A DNA stretch of 64,000 nt from Periconia sp. R9002 (GCA_023627715.1 JAMAHW010000057.1:42612-106611), one strand, 5' to 3'; positions 1-11,045 are shown, counted from the first letter of the stretch. Numbers and translations are program-made. Notes: generated by a model not told the origin, from the sequence alone.

Positions 1-1019
1 TTTGCTTGTTTTTTATACCCCCCCCCCCCCCCCCCCCCCCAAAACCTCCCCAAGTACAATTCCATATCAATCAATCAATCCTTTACCTACCTATATTTAG
101 CGGTAAAAAAATGCAGACAGACAGACAAGAATGCGGAGGATCGCCCGGGAGGGCGACAACGGTTCTCCCGCACGAGAAACAGAAATGGGGTGGTATGTTG
201 CTGGATTAGGTAGGTCTGTACTTACCGACTTCTTACATAGGCATTTCCAGGGCGTTTTTTTTTTGTCTCACTTCAGGTCCCCCCCTGCGTAACTTGATTC
301 GTTCAGGGGGGGAGTCATGATTAACATTAATACACGGTGAGCGAGACATTTGGACATTAATCTTAAATTTGATTGGTGTTGGGGTTTCTGTGTGTTTTTA
401 TTCGTGTTTGGAGAATTGGGTACGTATGCGTGGATAGGAAGGATGAGGAGAGGGGAACGAAGAGGAGTGGACGTCGGACTGTTGTGCGTTTATTAAATGT
501 GTGTGTGTGTGTTTTTTACTGGTTTTGGGGGTGGGTGGTGGGTTGTCGGGGTGCCTGAGCGTGGGTGGGAGGCCTGGAGGTGCTTGAGGTTCAGGGTGGT
601 ACAATTTTATTTGGTGGGGTTATGTGTTTTGTTTAGGTTGAATGTGAGGGGTGGATGCAACGTGAGGGATCGATGGGGATGTGGATTGTAGTAGGGGTTT
701 GTTGAGGGGAGTTGAGAGAGGTTGGTGGTGTGATTGTGATGTCCTCCTTTTTTATGAAGGTGATGATTATGAAGGCCGCCCTCGTTATTTTTGAAATTTG
801 TTTATTTTGAAGAGTTTTGGATCCCTTCTTTTGAAAATGGGGGAGGGGGGGGGGGGGGGTTTTCTGTCTAGGTGGAACATCTCCTTAGAATACTCCGTCT
901 TGAAAAAGAAAATGGAAACGTCGTCGTCCCTGGGTATCAACTTCCTCCACCGTCCTTTCCCCTCAACATACTCGACACTAATCTTTGAGAAGTTACTCTA
1001 TAAATTTCATCCCCCCCTC
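1..1019. other. Intergenic, low complexity, window edge
   Basis: No gene is supported. The stretch holds a C homopolymer at about 18-40, a short GT run near 499-510, and a G-rich run at about 841-859. The open frames here are short and fall on biased-composition sequence. The homopolymers may be slightly mis-sized by sequencing. The last bases before 1020 would be the 3' flank of the TRS20 gene. Confidence 0.7.
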
Positions 1020-1577
1020 TCAAAGAAACTTCTTCGCCGCCGCCGCAACCCTCGCCCTAAACACCGGACTCTTCACCAAACTCCCATTCCCAGCATGAAA
1101 AAACGGATTCATAACCGTCTTAACCCACGCCTCATACACCTCGACAAAGAAATTCTTAACCGCCTCCTCCGTCGCAGGCGCAGCAGGATTATACAGCCCC
1201 CCACCCCCCGTCATCCCCGTGCGACCGCCCGCCAGACTCCCGCGATTGCTGCCGGACCCGCCGAGTCCCAGCGCCTCGTCGCGCGGCCGTGTGAGGAGGA
1301 GGAACCGCACGTTTGCGCCCGTGATCCAGCAGGAGACGAAGTTGTTGGCGTACTTGTCGATGTGTTTGAGATACATGGGTGCGGAGCCTGAGGACGTGGA
1401 CGGGCCCCATTGGACTTCTTCGACCATGTCGAGGGCGGAGTGGAGCACGAAGGGGGCCATGGAGCGCTCCGAGGTGGTGAAGTGAGGGACGCCGTCGCCG
1501 CCGGAGCGGGAGGTGCCGAATTCGTGGGTGTAGAGGGGTGTGTCGGTTGGTGAGAAGATGGTGAAGTAGTATGACAT
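1020..1577 (-). CDS. trs20: TRAPP complex subunit Trs20 / TRAPPC2 (sedlin)
   Basis: Single-exon gene, 185 residues. The start MSYYFTIFSPTDTPLYTHEF and the C-terminal block NPFFHAGNGSLVKSPVFRAR are the two best-conserved parts of the sedlin family. Between them lie SALDMVEEVQW, YLKHIDKYANNFVSCWIT and VRFLLL, which match its longin-like fold. Trs20 is a small core subunit of the TRAPP tethering complexes that act as Rab GTPase exchange factors in ER-Golgi and autophagic traffic (family knowledge). The protein is longer than the roughly 140-residue animal form because of a Gly/Ser-rich loop at about residues 110-130 (GSGSNRGSLAGGRTGMTGGGG). Such loops are common in filamentous fungi. It is transcribed divergently from the mitoribosome gene MRPL31, with only about 300 bp between the two starts. 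Identification is very likely. Confidence 0.95.
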   Translation of the reverse strand: MSYYFTIFSPTDTPLYTHEFGTSRSGGDGVPHFTTSERSMAPFVLHSALDMVEEVQWGPSTSSGSAPMYLKHIDKYANNFVSCWITGANVRFLLLTRPRDEALGLGGSGSNRGSLAGGRTGMTGGGGLYNPAAPATEEAVKNFFVEVYEAWVKTVMNPFFHAGNGSLVKSPVFRARVAAAAKKFL

Positions 1578-1884
1578 GGTGGATGTTGAAGGTGAGAGGT
1601 TCAGTGTCGGATATGTAGATTGGAATTCGTAGTTTCCTTCCCCTTTACTTTCTTCGTGTGACGATTTCAGGTGATATTACTTCCTGCTCTTACAAAAGTC
1701 TGCAATTTTCGATATCTTGCGACTCTTTCTCCTCACATCACGTCTCTCTCGGAGGAGCTGCGGAGTAGCGCCATCCTATTAGAACAGGGATGCGCGCCAA
1801 GAACGGGCCCATGCGCATCTTTTCTCGACCTCATCAATCGACCTTTACCATCACAGCCAGCCGACAGCACACATCACCCCCGCA
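1578..1884. promoter_or_regulatory. Shared intergenic promoter region of TRS20 and MRPL31
   Basis: About 307 bp separate the start codons of two divergent housekeeping genes, so both promoters must lie here or overlap. No clear TATA box is visible. A TCTTTCTCCTCAC pyrimidine stretch lies near 1725-1740, of the kind often found near fungal transcription starts. Function is inferred from position only. Confidence 0.5.
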
Positions 1885-2436
1885 ATGTTCGGTCCATTTC
1901 GTCTCACAAACCCGTTATCGGGCGGTCTGCTATGGTAAGTTCTCTCACCTTCAATTGACAGCCTTGAGTTCGTATCTCAACATCGCGTGTCTCCCTGGAA
2001 CTCAGGATTGAACATTCACTCACCACTCCTCATACAGGAAAATCCCATGGCGTCTGTCCCGCCACCAAAAGTACCGCCATCGTGAGCGCCTCCGACACGT
2101 CGATACCGTCGTCAGCACATTGGATACCGCGCTTGCGCGCATGGGCCAGAGCATGAAGAAGGTCGAGAGGTGGAAAGTCGAGATGCCGACCGAGGAAGAG
2201 ATGCTCCCGAGGGACAAATATACCGTGTTCGACCGCAAAGTGAAGAGATATCGGAAAGGAATTCATAGTAAGTTGGTTCCTGCCTTGTCGTTACTGGATC
2301 GAGATGGATGAGCTGGAATGGAGAGGTGGATAACTCATGGAATAATGCGCATCCCAAAAGGAAGTATGCTAACGCATCAACAGAAGTACCCAAATGGACC
2401 AGAGTGAGCCAGCGACTCAATCCTCCCGGTTTCTAG
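1885..2436 (+). CDS. mrpl31: Mitochondrial large-subunit ribosomal protein mL60 (MRPL31)
   Basis: Three exons, 1885-1934, 2038-2267 and 2384-2436, encode 110 residues. Donors are GTAAGT in both introns and acceptors are TACAG and CAACAG; phases agree (TG|G for Trp17, A|AA for Lys94). The protein starts MFGPFRLTNPLSGGLLWKIP and ends KVPKWTRVSQRLNPPGF, the hallmarks of fungal MRPL31. The block PTEEEMLPRDKYTVFDRKVK is also diagnostic. It is a small, basic structural protein of the mitochondrial 54S subunit (family knowledge). No separable targeting peptide is evident, but the N-terminus is basic and amphipathic. The first intron is about 103 nt and the second 116 nt, longer than most in this window. 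Longest single open frames miss exons 1 and 3 completely. Confidence 0.96.
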
Positions 2437-2860
2437 ATGTTTTTGGCTTCGCACAGCATTTCTTCTACGATGTACAATATTTGTGAAATTACGAATAATC
2501 AAAGCAAAATGTTGGCCCGGACAGTCAATACAACACTGTCTGGCCGTACGCTCCGGTTACCCTTGCGATTTATTCAAGCCCTTTTATTGTCTTATCATTA
2601 CCTAATTCTCCCTTCACCTACGATCCGTAATTATTTGTTGAATGACTGTTTTTGAAGCTTGTCTTGGCACTAGCCCGCACCAAAAATGAGGTTCACCGCG
2701 ACTTTGTGACCTCACTCTCACTCTCACGTTCATTTCTGCATTCACCATGAGTATCCTGCCCTGATTTTTATGCCCATGGTGTCTCCTGCGCTTCTTCCCC
2801 GTCGCTCCTCCAACTTCTCTTCGTCTACTTTCAAGTCGTCCACAAGTCAAGTCGTCTAAC
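2437..2860. other. Intergenic between MRPL31 and the next plus-strand gene
   Basis: No gene is supported. Contains the MRPL31 3' flank and a pyrimidine-rich leader with several CTCTC/CTTCTC blocks (about 2705-2835) just before the next start codon, as in many fungal promoters. Confidence 0.6.
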
Positions 2861-4198
2861 ATGGCGTCTCCTGCACGGGTGGCGCCGACTCTCCCCTCTA
2901 CGCCACCTTCGCGATCGTCCGAATCATGGTTCCAGCTTGGAAAACGGCAAAAACAGGAAAAGGCTGAATTTGAAGCCGAAGTCAACGCCCGTCGACGCGA
3001 GCTCATCAAAAGGCACGATTCCGAGAGAGAGAAATTCTGGGCTCCATACTATGACAATGTCATCGATTTGGTATCGGAGGACGAATCTCCAAAGCCTTTG
3101 GATAAGTCCGCCCAAAGAAATGAAACTGCCACAGTTAAAGCCAAACATATACAAAAACAGTCGACAACTCCCATCAAGCAAACTGTCAGCGGTGGCCCGA
3201 ATCCGTCCACCCCCGCCAAGACACCACCGACTCCCAAGTCTTCCAAGTCCAACACAAATCCTGCGACACCCAAGTCGTCAAAGAAACGTAGGGTTCAAGA
3301 TGTCAGTGACTTTGAGTCGGGTAATTCAGATTCGGACTCCATTACCACTGCCCCTACACCATCGACTGTACGAACACCCGCCACGCCCACTGTGAAGAAG
3401 GCAATAACCGGGTTCCGTCCTATACCGATTCCAATACCTCAGCAGACGCCGAAGCATGCATTTCGCGCGGCCACTCCCATATCAGCGCCGCCATCCACGC
3501 CTATACGTACAACTCCCAAGGCAAACAGCATAACAACCCCCTCGCCCTCGGGCAATCAGCCTGTCTTTAGTCCTCGCACACCGAGCTCACGCCGCGCAAA
3601 GAGCAAGGCAAGTAGCCTTATTACCGAGCAGGCTAAACTACGAGACCCGAACGCGGATAAACACATCGCCATGGATACGGACACAGAATATGAAGATGAC
3701 AATGACGACCATCAAATGACCCGAAGTTTGAGGGGGCTGTCCATTACCCCGACCCCTGGCCCTCAACGCCGCACAAAAAAATATTCTCGAGAGGAGCATC
3801 TACGCGACCGCGCTCAAGGCGACCGGGCGTTATCTAAAAGGAACAAGGGGTCGATGGTCTATCTAGACAGGGTACCACGTGAGGAAGTTGACGATGCAGC
3901 TGATTTGCTCCGTCGGTTCAGAGCTGCTGGGTCTGTTAACAGACGTGACAATTGCTTTCGGGGTCAGTCGAGGGTTGATGGAGGAACTATCACACATGAT
4001 GATGGGCATTAGGAGTGCACTTCTCTCCTTCCTCCTTACTCGTATGTTTTCCCTTCTTGATTCAACCCCTCGCGCTTTATTCTAGCCTACAGTACGTCCT
4101 GCATTGGAGGTGTCCGGCATTGGAGCTACTTGGACGATATGGATTCTTCTCTGCACTCGAAACCAAGAGCATCGAATACCCTAAACGGCGGAAAGTGA
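2861..4198 (+). CDS. Uncharacterised nuclear-type protein with SIM-like motif, three exons
   Basis: I reconstruct three exons: 2861-3878, 3922-4041 and 4086-4198 (416 residues). The 43-nt intron 1 starts GTGAGG and ends TTCAG. Intron 2 starts GTATGT and ends TCTAG. Both keep phase. Start context AACATGG is good. The N-terminal third is charged and coiled (KRQKQEKAEFEAEVNARRRE), followed by VIDLVSEDE, which looks like a SUMO-interacting motif beside acidic residues. Residues about 100-260 are Ser/Thr/Pro-rich with many TPxT/TPxS sites typical of CDK or MAPK targets. After splicing the C-terminus becomes a hydrophobic helical block (QLLGLLTDVTIAFGVSRGLM and following), replacing a poor unspliced tail that would stop at 4012. 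Family not recognised. Nuclear role is inferred from composition only. Confidence 0.82.
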
Positions 4199-5093
4199 AT
4201 ATATTGTGCCTGAAAAAACCACAACAAATCCTGCTTGGCTATCAAGCTCTACATTTGCTGGGACAACACAAACGGAGAAAGACTTTAAACAATATGGGTT
4301 GCCAATACAACATGATACTAGATATGGATAGGTGGTTGGGTATTTGGTTCTCGCTGGGAGCAGTCGGTCGCTGGCTGGAGGGATGTATGATCGCTCATAA
4401 AGGTAACTCGACAGGGCCCTTGGGTACATATACACACTTACGAAACAATTCGAATATAGGATATAGTTTCTGGACTTGAGTGATGTGTTTTTCTCTTGTG
4501 GTTTCTTTCACGTAAGGTAAGATGTCGAATCAAGTGAACACTGCAAAAGCACCTACCCAGGTACCTATATGTGTTTTATTTACCGTACGTGTGAGGACTT
4601 GTATCGAACAATCATCCCTCTACCCGATCTTCTTAGCAGCTGAATAGTTATCACACAGTCAGTTAATATATAGGCTTCCAATGACGTACCATCAACTACG
4701 CATCAATCTCCCTTTTCCCAATCATCTCTCTCCTGTTAGCCTGATTACATACATACCCAAGGCCGTTACATGCGAGTTCTCACCGTATTATCACCTACAC
4801 GTACAGCCTTATATCCCCAGTTTACGCTCCAAATCACACTCACATTCTACAATCTTCAATAACGTTTTCTGTTTCATAGATTCTCATGATATTCCAACTA
4901 CTTATGTATACCCTGGGTTATTCGAAACCTCCTTACTTCCTTGCCCCTCCTTGATCTTATTCTTGCTGAATTGAAAACGCGATATATGGAAATGAAGATC
5001 GTTGAACATATTTCTCATTTAAAAAAGGAATTTCTCTACTTTTTTCTTATTTGGATTTGGGAAGAGAGGGTATGTCTGAGAGTAGAAGATCAT
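4199..5093. other. Intergenic between convergent genes
   Basis: About 900 bp between the 3' ends of the SIM-motif gene and mccA. Only short, non-conserved open frames are present. It is AT-richer than the flanking genes and probably holds both 3' UTRs and polyadenylation sites. No repeat or RNA gene seen. Confidence 0.6.
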
Positions 5094-7498
5094 TTACTTC
5101 TCCTCTTCCTCAAACTCGACCAACGCAGTGCCGGCTTTGCATAGGTCCTAGGAGGTAATCACGTTAGTATCGAAATCGTACGCAGTGTTGTATGAAAGGG
5201 AGATACTTCAAAAAGAAGGAGAAGAAAAAGAAAAAAAAACTCACCCCAGCCCGATGCACAACCTTCCTCACAACCCCATCACTCGGACTCCGAATCACAG
5301 TCTCCATCTTCATACTCTCAATAACGACAAGCGGCTGATCGCGCTTCACCACGTCCCCCTCCTTAACTTCCACTCTTAGCACTTTACATGGCATAGGCGC
5401 CAACACGCTATTCGTCACGTCCTTGACGCCCAACGCCTTCTCCGCCCACTTGGGCAGCGCAAGTTGCAGACGGTACTGCTTCCCCTGCTGGAACAGCGTG
5501 AGGCGATCTTCGTCGCGGATGAAGGTCGTCGAGAGGCGCGTGTGTGGGTAGAATGTGGTGAGGGCGTTGGTGGAGGGCGAAAAGGTGCTGATGACGTCCG
5601 TGTATGTGTGCTCGTCGCCGACGGTGATGTCGAATTTGGTGGGTGCGGTTTGGTGGATGGAGATGGTGGTTGGTTTTGCGTCTGCTTTTCCGTCGGCGGG
5701 GATTTCGATCAGAGGGAAGGTGCGGCGCTGGAAGCCGGTCCCGAAGCCCGCGGCTGTGACGGGGGGTGGTGAGAATGGATCTCTCTTGGTATTGTTGTGT
5801 GAGTGGATTTCTTGCAGGGCGAGGCCGAGCGCGGCTTGCGCGTAGACTTCGGGCGCTGCTGGCTCCGGCGTGAAGAGCTCGGCGTGGTGTTTTTGGATGT
5901 AGCCGGTTTCTACGTCGCCCGCGATGAAGTCTGGGCTGATGCAGATGCGTTTGAGGAATTCGATGTTGGTGATGGGTCCGGCGACTTCGTATTCTTCTAG
6001 GGCGGCGCGGAGTTTTTGGATTGCGGCTTCTCGGGTTGGCCCTTGGACGATGAGCTTCGCGATCATTGGGTCGTAGTGGGAGGAGACTTCATCGCCCGCA
6101 ACGAATCCGGCGTCAATGCGTACAGTTGGTGAAGCTTGTGGGGTCTTGAGATGCAGAAGGAGACCAGAGTCAGGAATGAAGTTCATGTCCGGGTTCTCTG
6201 CATATATCCGAGCCTCAATGGCAGCGCCTCGCTCCTTGATCCTTTGCTCGACTTCTTGTTGAGTCAGAGGTAGTCGACCTCCCTCTGCCACAATCAACTG
6301 CCATCGCACGAGATCCTCGCCTGTAACCATCTCAGTGACGGGGTGCTCGACCTGTAATCGAGTGTTCATCTCCATGAAGAAGAACTCGCCGGAATCATTG
6401 TCGAAGATGAACTCTACGGTTCCTGCGCCCTCATATTTGACAGCCAGAGCAGCCGCCCTTGCCTTTTCCCAAATATCCTGACGAATCTCTTCGTTGAGAT
6501 GTGGTGCGGGCGACTCTTCTAGAATCTTTTGATGGCGACGTTGGATGCTGCAGTCGCGCTCGCCCAAAGCTACGCAATTGCCGTGCTTATCCGCAAACAC
6601 CTGGACTTCAATATGCCTGGGAGTGGTAATGTATTTCTCCACCAACATGACTTCGTCGCCGAACGAATTCCGAGCCTCAGACTTTGCAGATGCCAGTTGA
6701 TCAAAAAACTCTTCCGGCTTGTTCACGATTCGCATACCTTTTCCACCGCCGCCTTTGACAGCCTTCAACAGCACCGGGTATCCAATCTTGGCAGCCTCGT
6801 CCTTCAAGTGCTCTGGGTCCTGGTTGGAACCATGGTAGCCGGGAATGCATGGTACACCAGCTGCGGTCATGATGTCCTTCGATTCGCTATCAATTGGTTA
6901 AGCTTTTGTATTTGTTAGACGCGTGTCACCTGTCTTACCTCTTACTTCCCATGGCTTCAATGGCCTGCCACGGCGGGCCAATGAATGTTATCCCCGCTTC
7001 AGTACATTTTCGTGCAAATACCGGGTTCTCGCTAAGCTATGCTACGGTCAGTATTGATAAGAAGCCCTGCAGATCCCAGTGCATTCATACAAAGCCATAG
7101 CCCGGATGTATCCCTTGACAGCCCTGCTCTTTAGCAATCTGGATTATCCGATCACCGTCCAAGTATGCGGAAGCTTCACCCAAATTTACGGCATACGGAG
7201 AGCTCAATGCATGCTGAGATTGTGCATCTGGGTCGGTATAAAGGGTTGTAGTTCGAATGCCGTATTCTGATGCCGTCCGTCCCACTCGGCTTGTATGAAT
7301 GTTAGCCTTTGATGGCAGAGACAAAGACGCCAATTATTAAGGGACATACAGAGCAATCTCCCCACGATTTGCTATCAAGACTGAAGTAAGCGGCTTAGCA
7401 GACGAAGCTGTTGCGGTGGAGCTATGGTTATGGCGTATGGCATTGGAAGCAAGCAGCTGGCGCGAAAGGCGGGTGGTGGACTTTCGAACAGCACGCAT
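5094..7498 (-). CDS. mccA: Methylcrotonyl-CoA carboxylase alpha (biotin) subunit, mitochondrial
   Basis: Five exons on the minus strand: 7350-7498, 7091-7289, 6939-7036, 5245-6886 and 5094-5147; all phases agree, giving 713 residues, about the usual length. It catalyses ATP-dependent carboxylation of biotin, used to carboxylate 3-methylcrotonyl-CoA in leucine breakdown in mitochondria (family knowledge). Residues 1-36 are Arg/Ser-rich and look like a targeting peptide. The biotin carboxylase part starts at [19 protein letters not shown]. Next come IHPGYGFLSENP, the ATP-grasp glycine loop KGGGGKGMR (about 193-201), and [16 protein letters not shown]. The C-terminal biotinyl domain has ESMKME with biotin-acceptor Lys675. 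LDH/ACC or pyruvate carboxylase are excluded by length and by the lack of a carboxyltransferase domain. The final exon ([17 protein letters not shown]) lies after a 97-nt intron, so reading through gives a false poly-Phe tail. The beta subunit gene is not in the window. Confidence 0.97.
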
Positions 7499-8117
7499 GG
7501 TCACATACAATTAAAGATAGCACACAGGTAAATTCAAGGAGTGGTGGAAGACAAAGTCACTCCCGGCAAAGAAATCAGTGTCGTGCATGTGTGCGGGATA
7601 GTTGAGGATACTCTTGGGGAGCCTCGGCTTAACAAAAGCCGTTGCGAGCCGGCCCTGACTGATTTCCCCAGACTCTTGGCATTGACGTACCGCGCGGCCA
7701 GGGGTCGGTGGAGGCAGCGAGGGGAACGCGTGTTTACTTCCTCACTTTTTTGTTTTCAAACGCCGCTAACAGGTCAACATCGCCAACTGCATTTGCTGCT
7801 TCGCCGTAACTCTCCTCGCCGTCACTGTTCCCCATCGTAGTGATACCGTTTCTCGTGAGGCGGCCTGTGCGTATTACTCGACAATCCACGCCGCAAAACT
7901 TTATCGGCCGTCACCCGCCAGCCCGACCTCTTCCCAAACCTTCAACAAACCTCCGTACTTCTCCACGTTTGCTTCTCGGTGCACAAGTGGACGCCTTTCT
8001 CTTCTACTTGACGGCTTGCCCAATCCCCGTACGCGCCTCCGCTTGCCATCCGACAAAGCGCCTTTGTCCGCCCGTGCCGGATCGCATGCGCTCTCCTTCC
8101 CCGCACTCGTCAGTACC
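7499..8117. promoter_or_regulatory. Divergent promoter region between mccA and the next gene
   Basis: 619 bp between two divergent starts. Open frames in it run across leader-like sequence and have no recognisable similarity. A C/T-rich stretch at about 7990-8110 directly precedes the plus-strand start. No operator site can be assigned with confidence. Confidence 0.5.
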
Positions 8118-9389
8118 ATGAGCGACTACGGCGATGACTACTCCGACGGTGAATATGGCGCAGAGGACTGGTTCTATGTAGAAGAGGAGTATATGGCCGC
8201 CGATGACCTCGCAGAACACGCCGTGCAATCCCCGCCCCCAACTGTATACGATGACGACCTGATGGAGAATTGGGACCGCTACGACTACTTCAACGACATT
8301 GAATATGCGTCCGATGGTTATGATAACGTCAAGTTTGAGACAAAGAAAGGTGCTGGCGACACCAAGATCGGCCAGAAGCGAAAGCGCCGAACCGCCCCGT
8401 CCACTCGAGGTCGAAAGAGGCATCAACCTGTCAAAGCGCACGCCATCGGCCAGGGAGACGCTGAAATGCTCACAAACTCGCCCGTAGTATGGAGATCTCG
8501 GGAAAGCCGCGAAACCAATCCCAAGTTTTGGAATGGAGATACCGGTACTTATGCGCTCTTGAAAGATTGGAGGGAGAAACTGGCAGACGCACCCCAATGG
8601 CCTCGACAGTCATCACACCCGGTATCGCCAGCGCCGACCGCATCGCCCAAAACCAAGGGACACAAATCGCTCCAGTTGCCAGAGCCTCCATTGGCTGCAG
8701 CTGTTGAGTCTGAGGGAGATGAGGCAGAAGATGAGGGTGATGAGGGTGACGAGGGAGAAGCTGAACTGGATCCTGCAGCTATACTTGCGGTTCTGCAGCA
8801 GCGTCTAGCCGCGGAGGGAGGTCCACTGAGCGGAATGAACCCCGAACAAGTGCTACAGTTTGCTATGCGCATGGCCAATGGAGAAGGTGGAGGTGATGAT
8901 ATTGCAGGCGAGATGGCGGACGAGATGCTGGAGAACATGATGGCAGAAGGGGAGGGTGATGAGGAAGACGAGGAGACTGAAGCAAATCTCATGTCATGGG
9001 TAGCTCAGCAGCGTACGGCGAACGGCGAGACCCCAGGAGTTGATGCCAACAGTGATGGCAAACCTTCACTCGTTCCGCCCTCATCCAAACCGACCCGATC
9101 AACCCGCTCGACTCGCCCTTCGAATTCCAAGGAAGACGAAGTCATGCAGGACATCACTACAGAGGATGGAAATGTAGGCGAGGAACAACCCAAAGAAGGT
9201 GACTCCAGCTCGCAACCCGCCGCAAAGCCCGCAACTCGCAAGCGCAAAGCAGCCACAGAAGCTGAGAGCGCCCCGGCCCCTACCAAACGACGTGCCCCTA
9301 CGCGGTCTTATCAGGCTTCTACTGCAGCCAGCCAAGCCAGGGCTGCACCCGCTCCACGGACGACTAGGAGCACGAGAAGTAAGCGCTGA
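8118..9389 (+). CDS. Uncharacterised acidic/basic nuclear-type protein
   Basis: Single exon, 423 residues from the start in context TACCATGAG. An in-frame upstream ATG at 8016 would add 34 residues, but its leader composition (MPNPRTRLRLPSD) argues against it. Layout: an acidic, Tyr/Asp-rich N-terminus (DYGDDYSDGEYGAEDWFYVE); a bipartite-like basic block QKRKRRTAPSTRGRKR, a plausible nuclear localisation signal; the most protein-like segment SPVVWRSRESRETNPKFWNG with TYALLKDWREKLAD; a strongly acidic run (EGDEAEDEGDEGDEGEAELD); and a basic Ser/Thr/Arg tail ending RTTRSTRSKR. The pattern suggests a chromatin or nucleolar protein, but this is inference. I do not recognise the family. Confidence 0.8.
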   Translation: MSDYGDDYSDGEYGAEDWFYVEEEYMAADDLAEHAVQSPPPTVYDDDLMENWDRYDYFNDIEYASDGYDNVKFETKKGAGDTKIGQKRKRRTAPSTRGRKRHQPVKAHAIGQGDAEMLTNSPVVWRSRESRETNPKFWNGDTGTYALLKDWREKLADAPQWPRQSSHPVSPAPTASPKTKGHKSLQLPEPPLAAAVESEGDEAEDEGDEGDEGEAELDPAAILAVLQQRLAAEGGPLSGMNPEQVLQFAMRMANGEGGGDDIAGEMADEMLENMMAEGEGDEEDEETEANLMSWVAQQRTANGETPGVDANSDGKPSLVPPSSKPTRSTRSTRPSNSKEDEVMQDITTEDGNVGEEQPKEGDSSSQPAAKPATRKRKAATEAESAPAPTKRRAPTRSYQASTAASQARAAPAPRTTRSTRSKR

Positions 9390-9593
9390 GATTGCCATTC
9401 TGTACTGGACTGGGCTGGACTGGATTGGCCTGCATTGGCCTCGGATTTTTGCGCGTGTACGAATATTCTGACGCGGATTGGCAGGCTAGGCATAAAGTAG
9501 CTCTACCTAGGTAGCTACAGAAGCAATGCATTTACCTGAAATTGACTGAATTTCCTTCTTGCCTTGTACATATTGATCTTCCTCACAGCCCCC

Positions 9594-11045
9594 TCAACGC
9601 AACTCCCCTTTCCCAGCACTGATATTCTGCAGCTCCACGTCCCTCGTGTCTGTTACATTACCCAGAGTAAACATCTGCGCACTGGTAAGATGTTCGTTGG
9701 AAGAGTTGTCGAAGCCTTCTTCCACACGGGGATGTCGTTGCCGGTGATGTTGTTCCGATGCCTGCGTTTGGCAAGTAGCTTTCGCGGTAACTGTGTTCAA
9801 GCGCGTGCTGTTGAATAGACCGGCGACTTGTGGCCAGTGACGCTGTAGGAAAGCCGGGAGCATGGTCATGCTGGCGCAGAAGATGGCGACGTTGACTTCG
9901 ATAACGCTGGAAATTCCGGATCTCGAGTGTTAGTTTCACGTATCATAGTTTGATAATTGCGGCTTCGACACTTTCACGCACGCAAGAGCTAGACGGATAA
10001 AAAAAAGAAAAAATAACTCACGCCCAAAACGCCAACTCGGAAAAAACCCTCGTCATATCGCTCGACCTCACCAAAATCCTCGTCTCAACCAACCTCACCA
10101 CACTCGCCACCAACCCCAAAACCCCCAACCCGAAAATCCCCAAAAGCCGAGCCTTCCTCGCCCACCGCATCTTCATCCCCCACACAACCGGCAGCGGAAG
10201 CAGCAACACATAGGCGTCCTCCAACACATTCATCGCGCCGTTGACGTACCCCCACGGCCGCGTGTCTCTGCAATTCGGACTACCCCTTGGTCCCGCAGCC
10301 GTGTGCGCGTTGCTCCACACGTACGACGGCGGGTTGCAGGTGAAGATTAGCACGAAGAGGACGGTAGTGTTGAAGCTGAGGATGACGACGAAGCCGATGC
10401 GGATGAGGAGCCGGGTGGGGTTGGAGACGGCGAAGAGGCGCGCGTAGAGGGTTAGGAGGGCGAGTCGGTAGGTTGTTCCTACGATCACGTAGAGCCAGAT
10501 GGCGTAGGAGTTTAACTAGGAGGAATCTCGTTAGTCTGTCATCCAAACAACCTTTTTCTCCATTTTCCCGGTTGACCATTTCATATCCGATCAAACGGTC
10601 CGAAAAAAAGAGATGAACACGTCAAACAGAAACAATCACAAACCTCAAACGCCCTCCCCAATCTATCAACCGGCACATCCCAAATATGCCTCCCAATCCC
10701 GGCCTCATAACTCGCGATGAAAACCCCAGACATGGCAACCGACAAACACCACGAAAGCACCAGAAGACGTATACCCTTCAACACCACAACGTCAGCATTC
10801 TCCAAACGAACTCGCAACGTCCGGAAAGGGAGGTACCTATCATCGTCCCACCAGAAAGCTTTGACGACGCGCGCACGCGTGTAGATGCGCATGGCGATTG
10901 CGAGGGTGACAAAGGTTAGACAGAGGGCGTGGATGGTTATGTTGCGGGCTTGTTGGTTGTCGGAGGGGTTGTGGGGGGTGTTTGGGGGTGGGGGGATGAG
11001 GGGGGTGATGGTTTGGGAGGAGGGGGATTGGCGGGTGAGGTTCAT
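9594..11045 (-). CDS. Fungal rhodopsin-type integral membrane protein (PTH11-like group)
   Basis: Three exons: 10644-11045, 10022-10515 and 9594-9906, joined in phase (GAG|TTA and GC|C), 402 residues. Donors are GTTTGT and GTGAGT; acceptors CCTAG and CCAG. Family signs: MRIYTRARVVKAFWWDD at the end of TM1, GIGRHIWDVP, LNSYAIWLYVIVGTTYRLAL, LLPLPVVWGMKMRWARKARL, and VIEVNVAIFCASM after exon 3 begins. These belong to the seven-helix fungal family often called rhodopsin domain or integral membrane protein, not to retinal-binding opsins. The Lys of the retinal site is not identifiable. The tail from about residue 325 is soluble and polar. Oddity: between FWWDD and SWCLSVAMSG there are about 24 residues more than usual (RYLPFRTLRVRLENADVVVL), encoded near 10785-10850, without a splice pair that fits the frame. 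Ligand and role are unknown. Confidence 0.88.
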
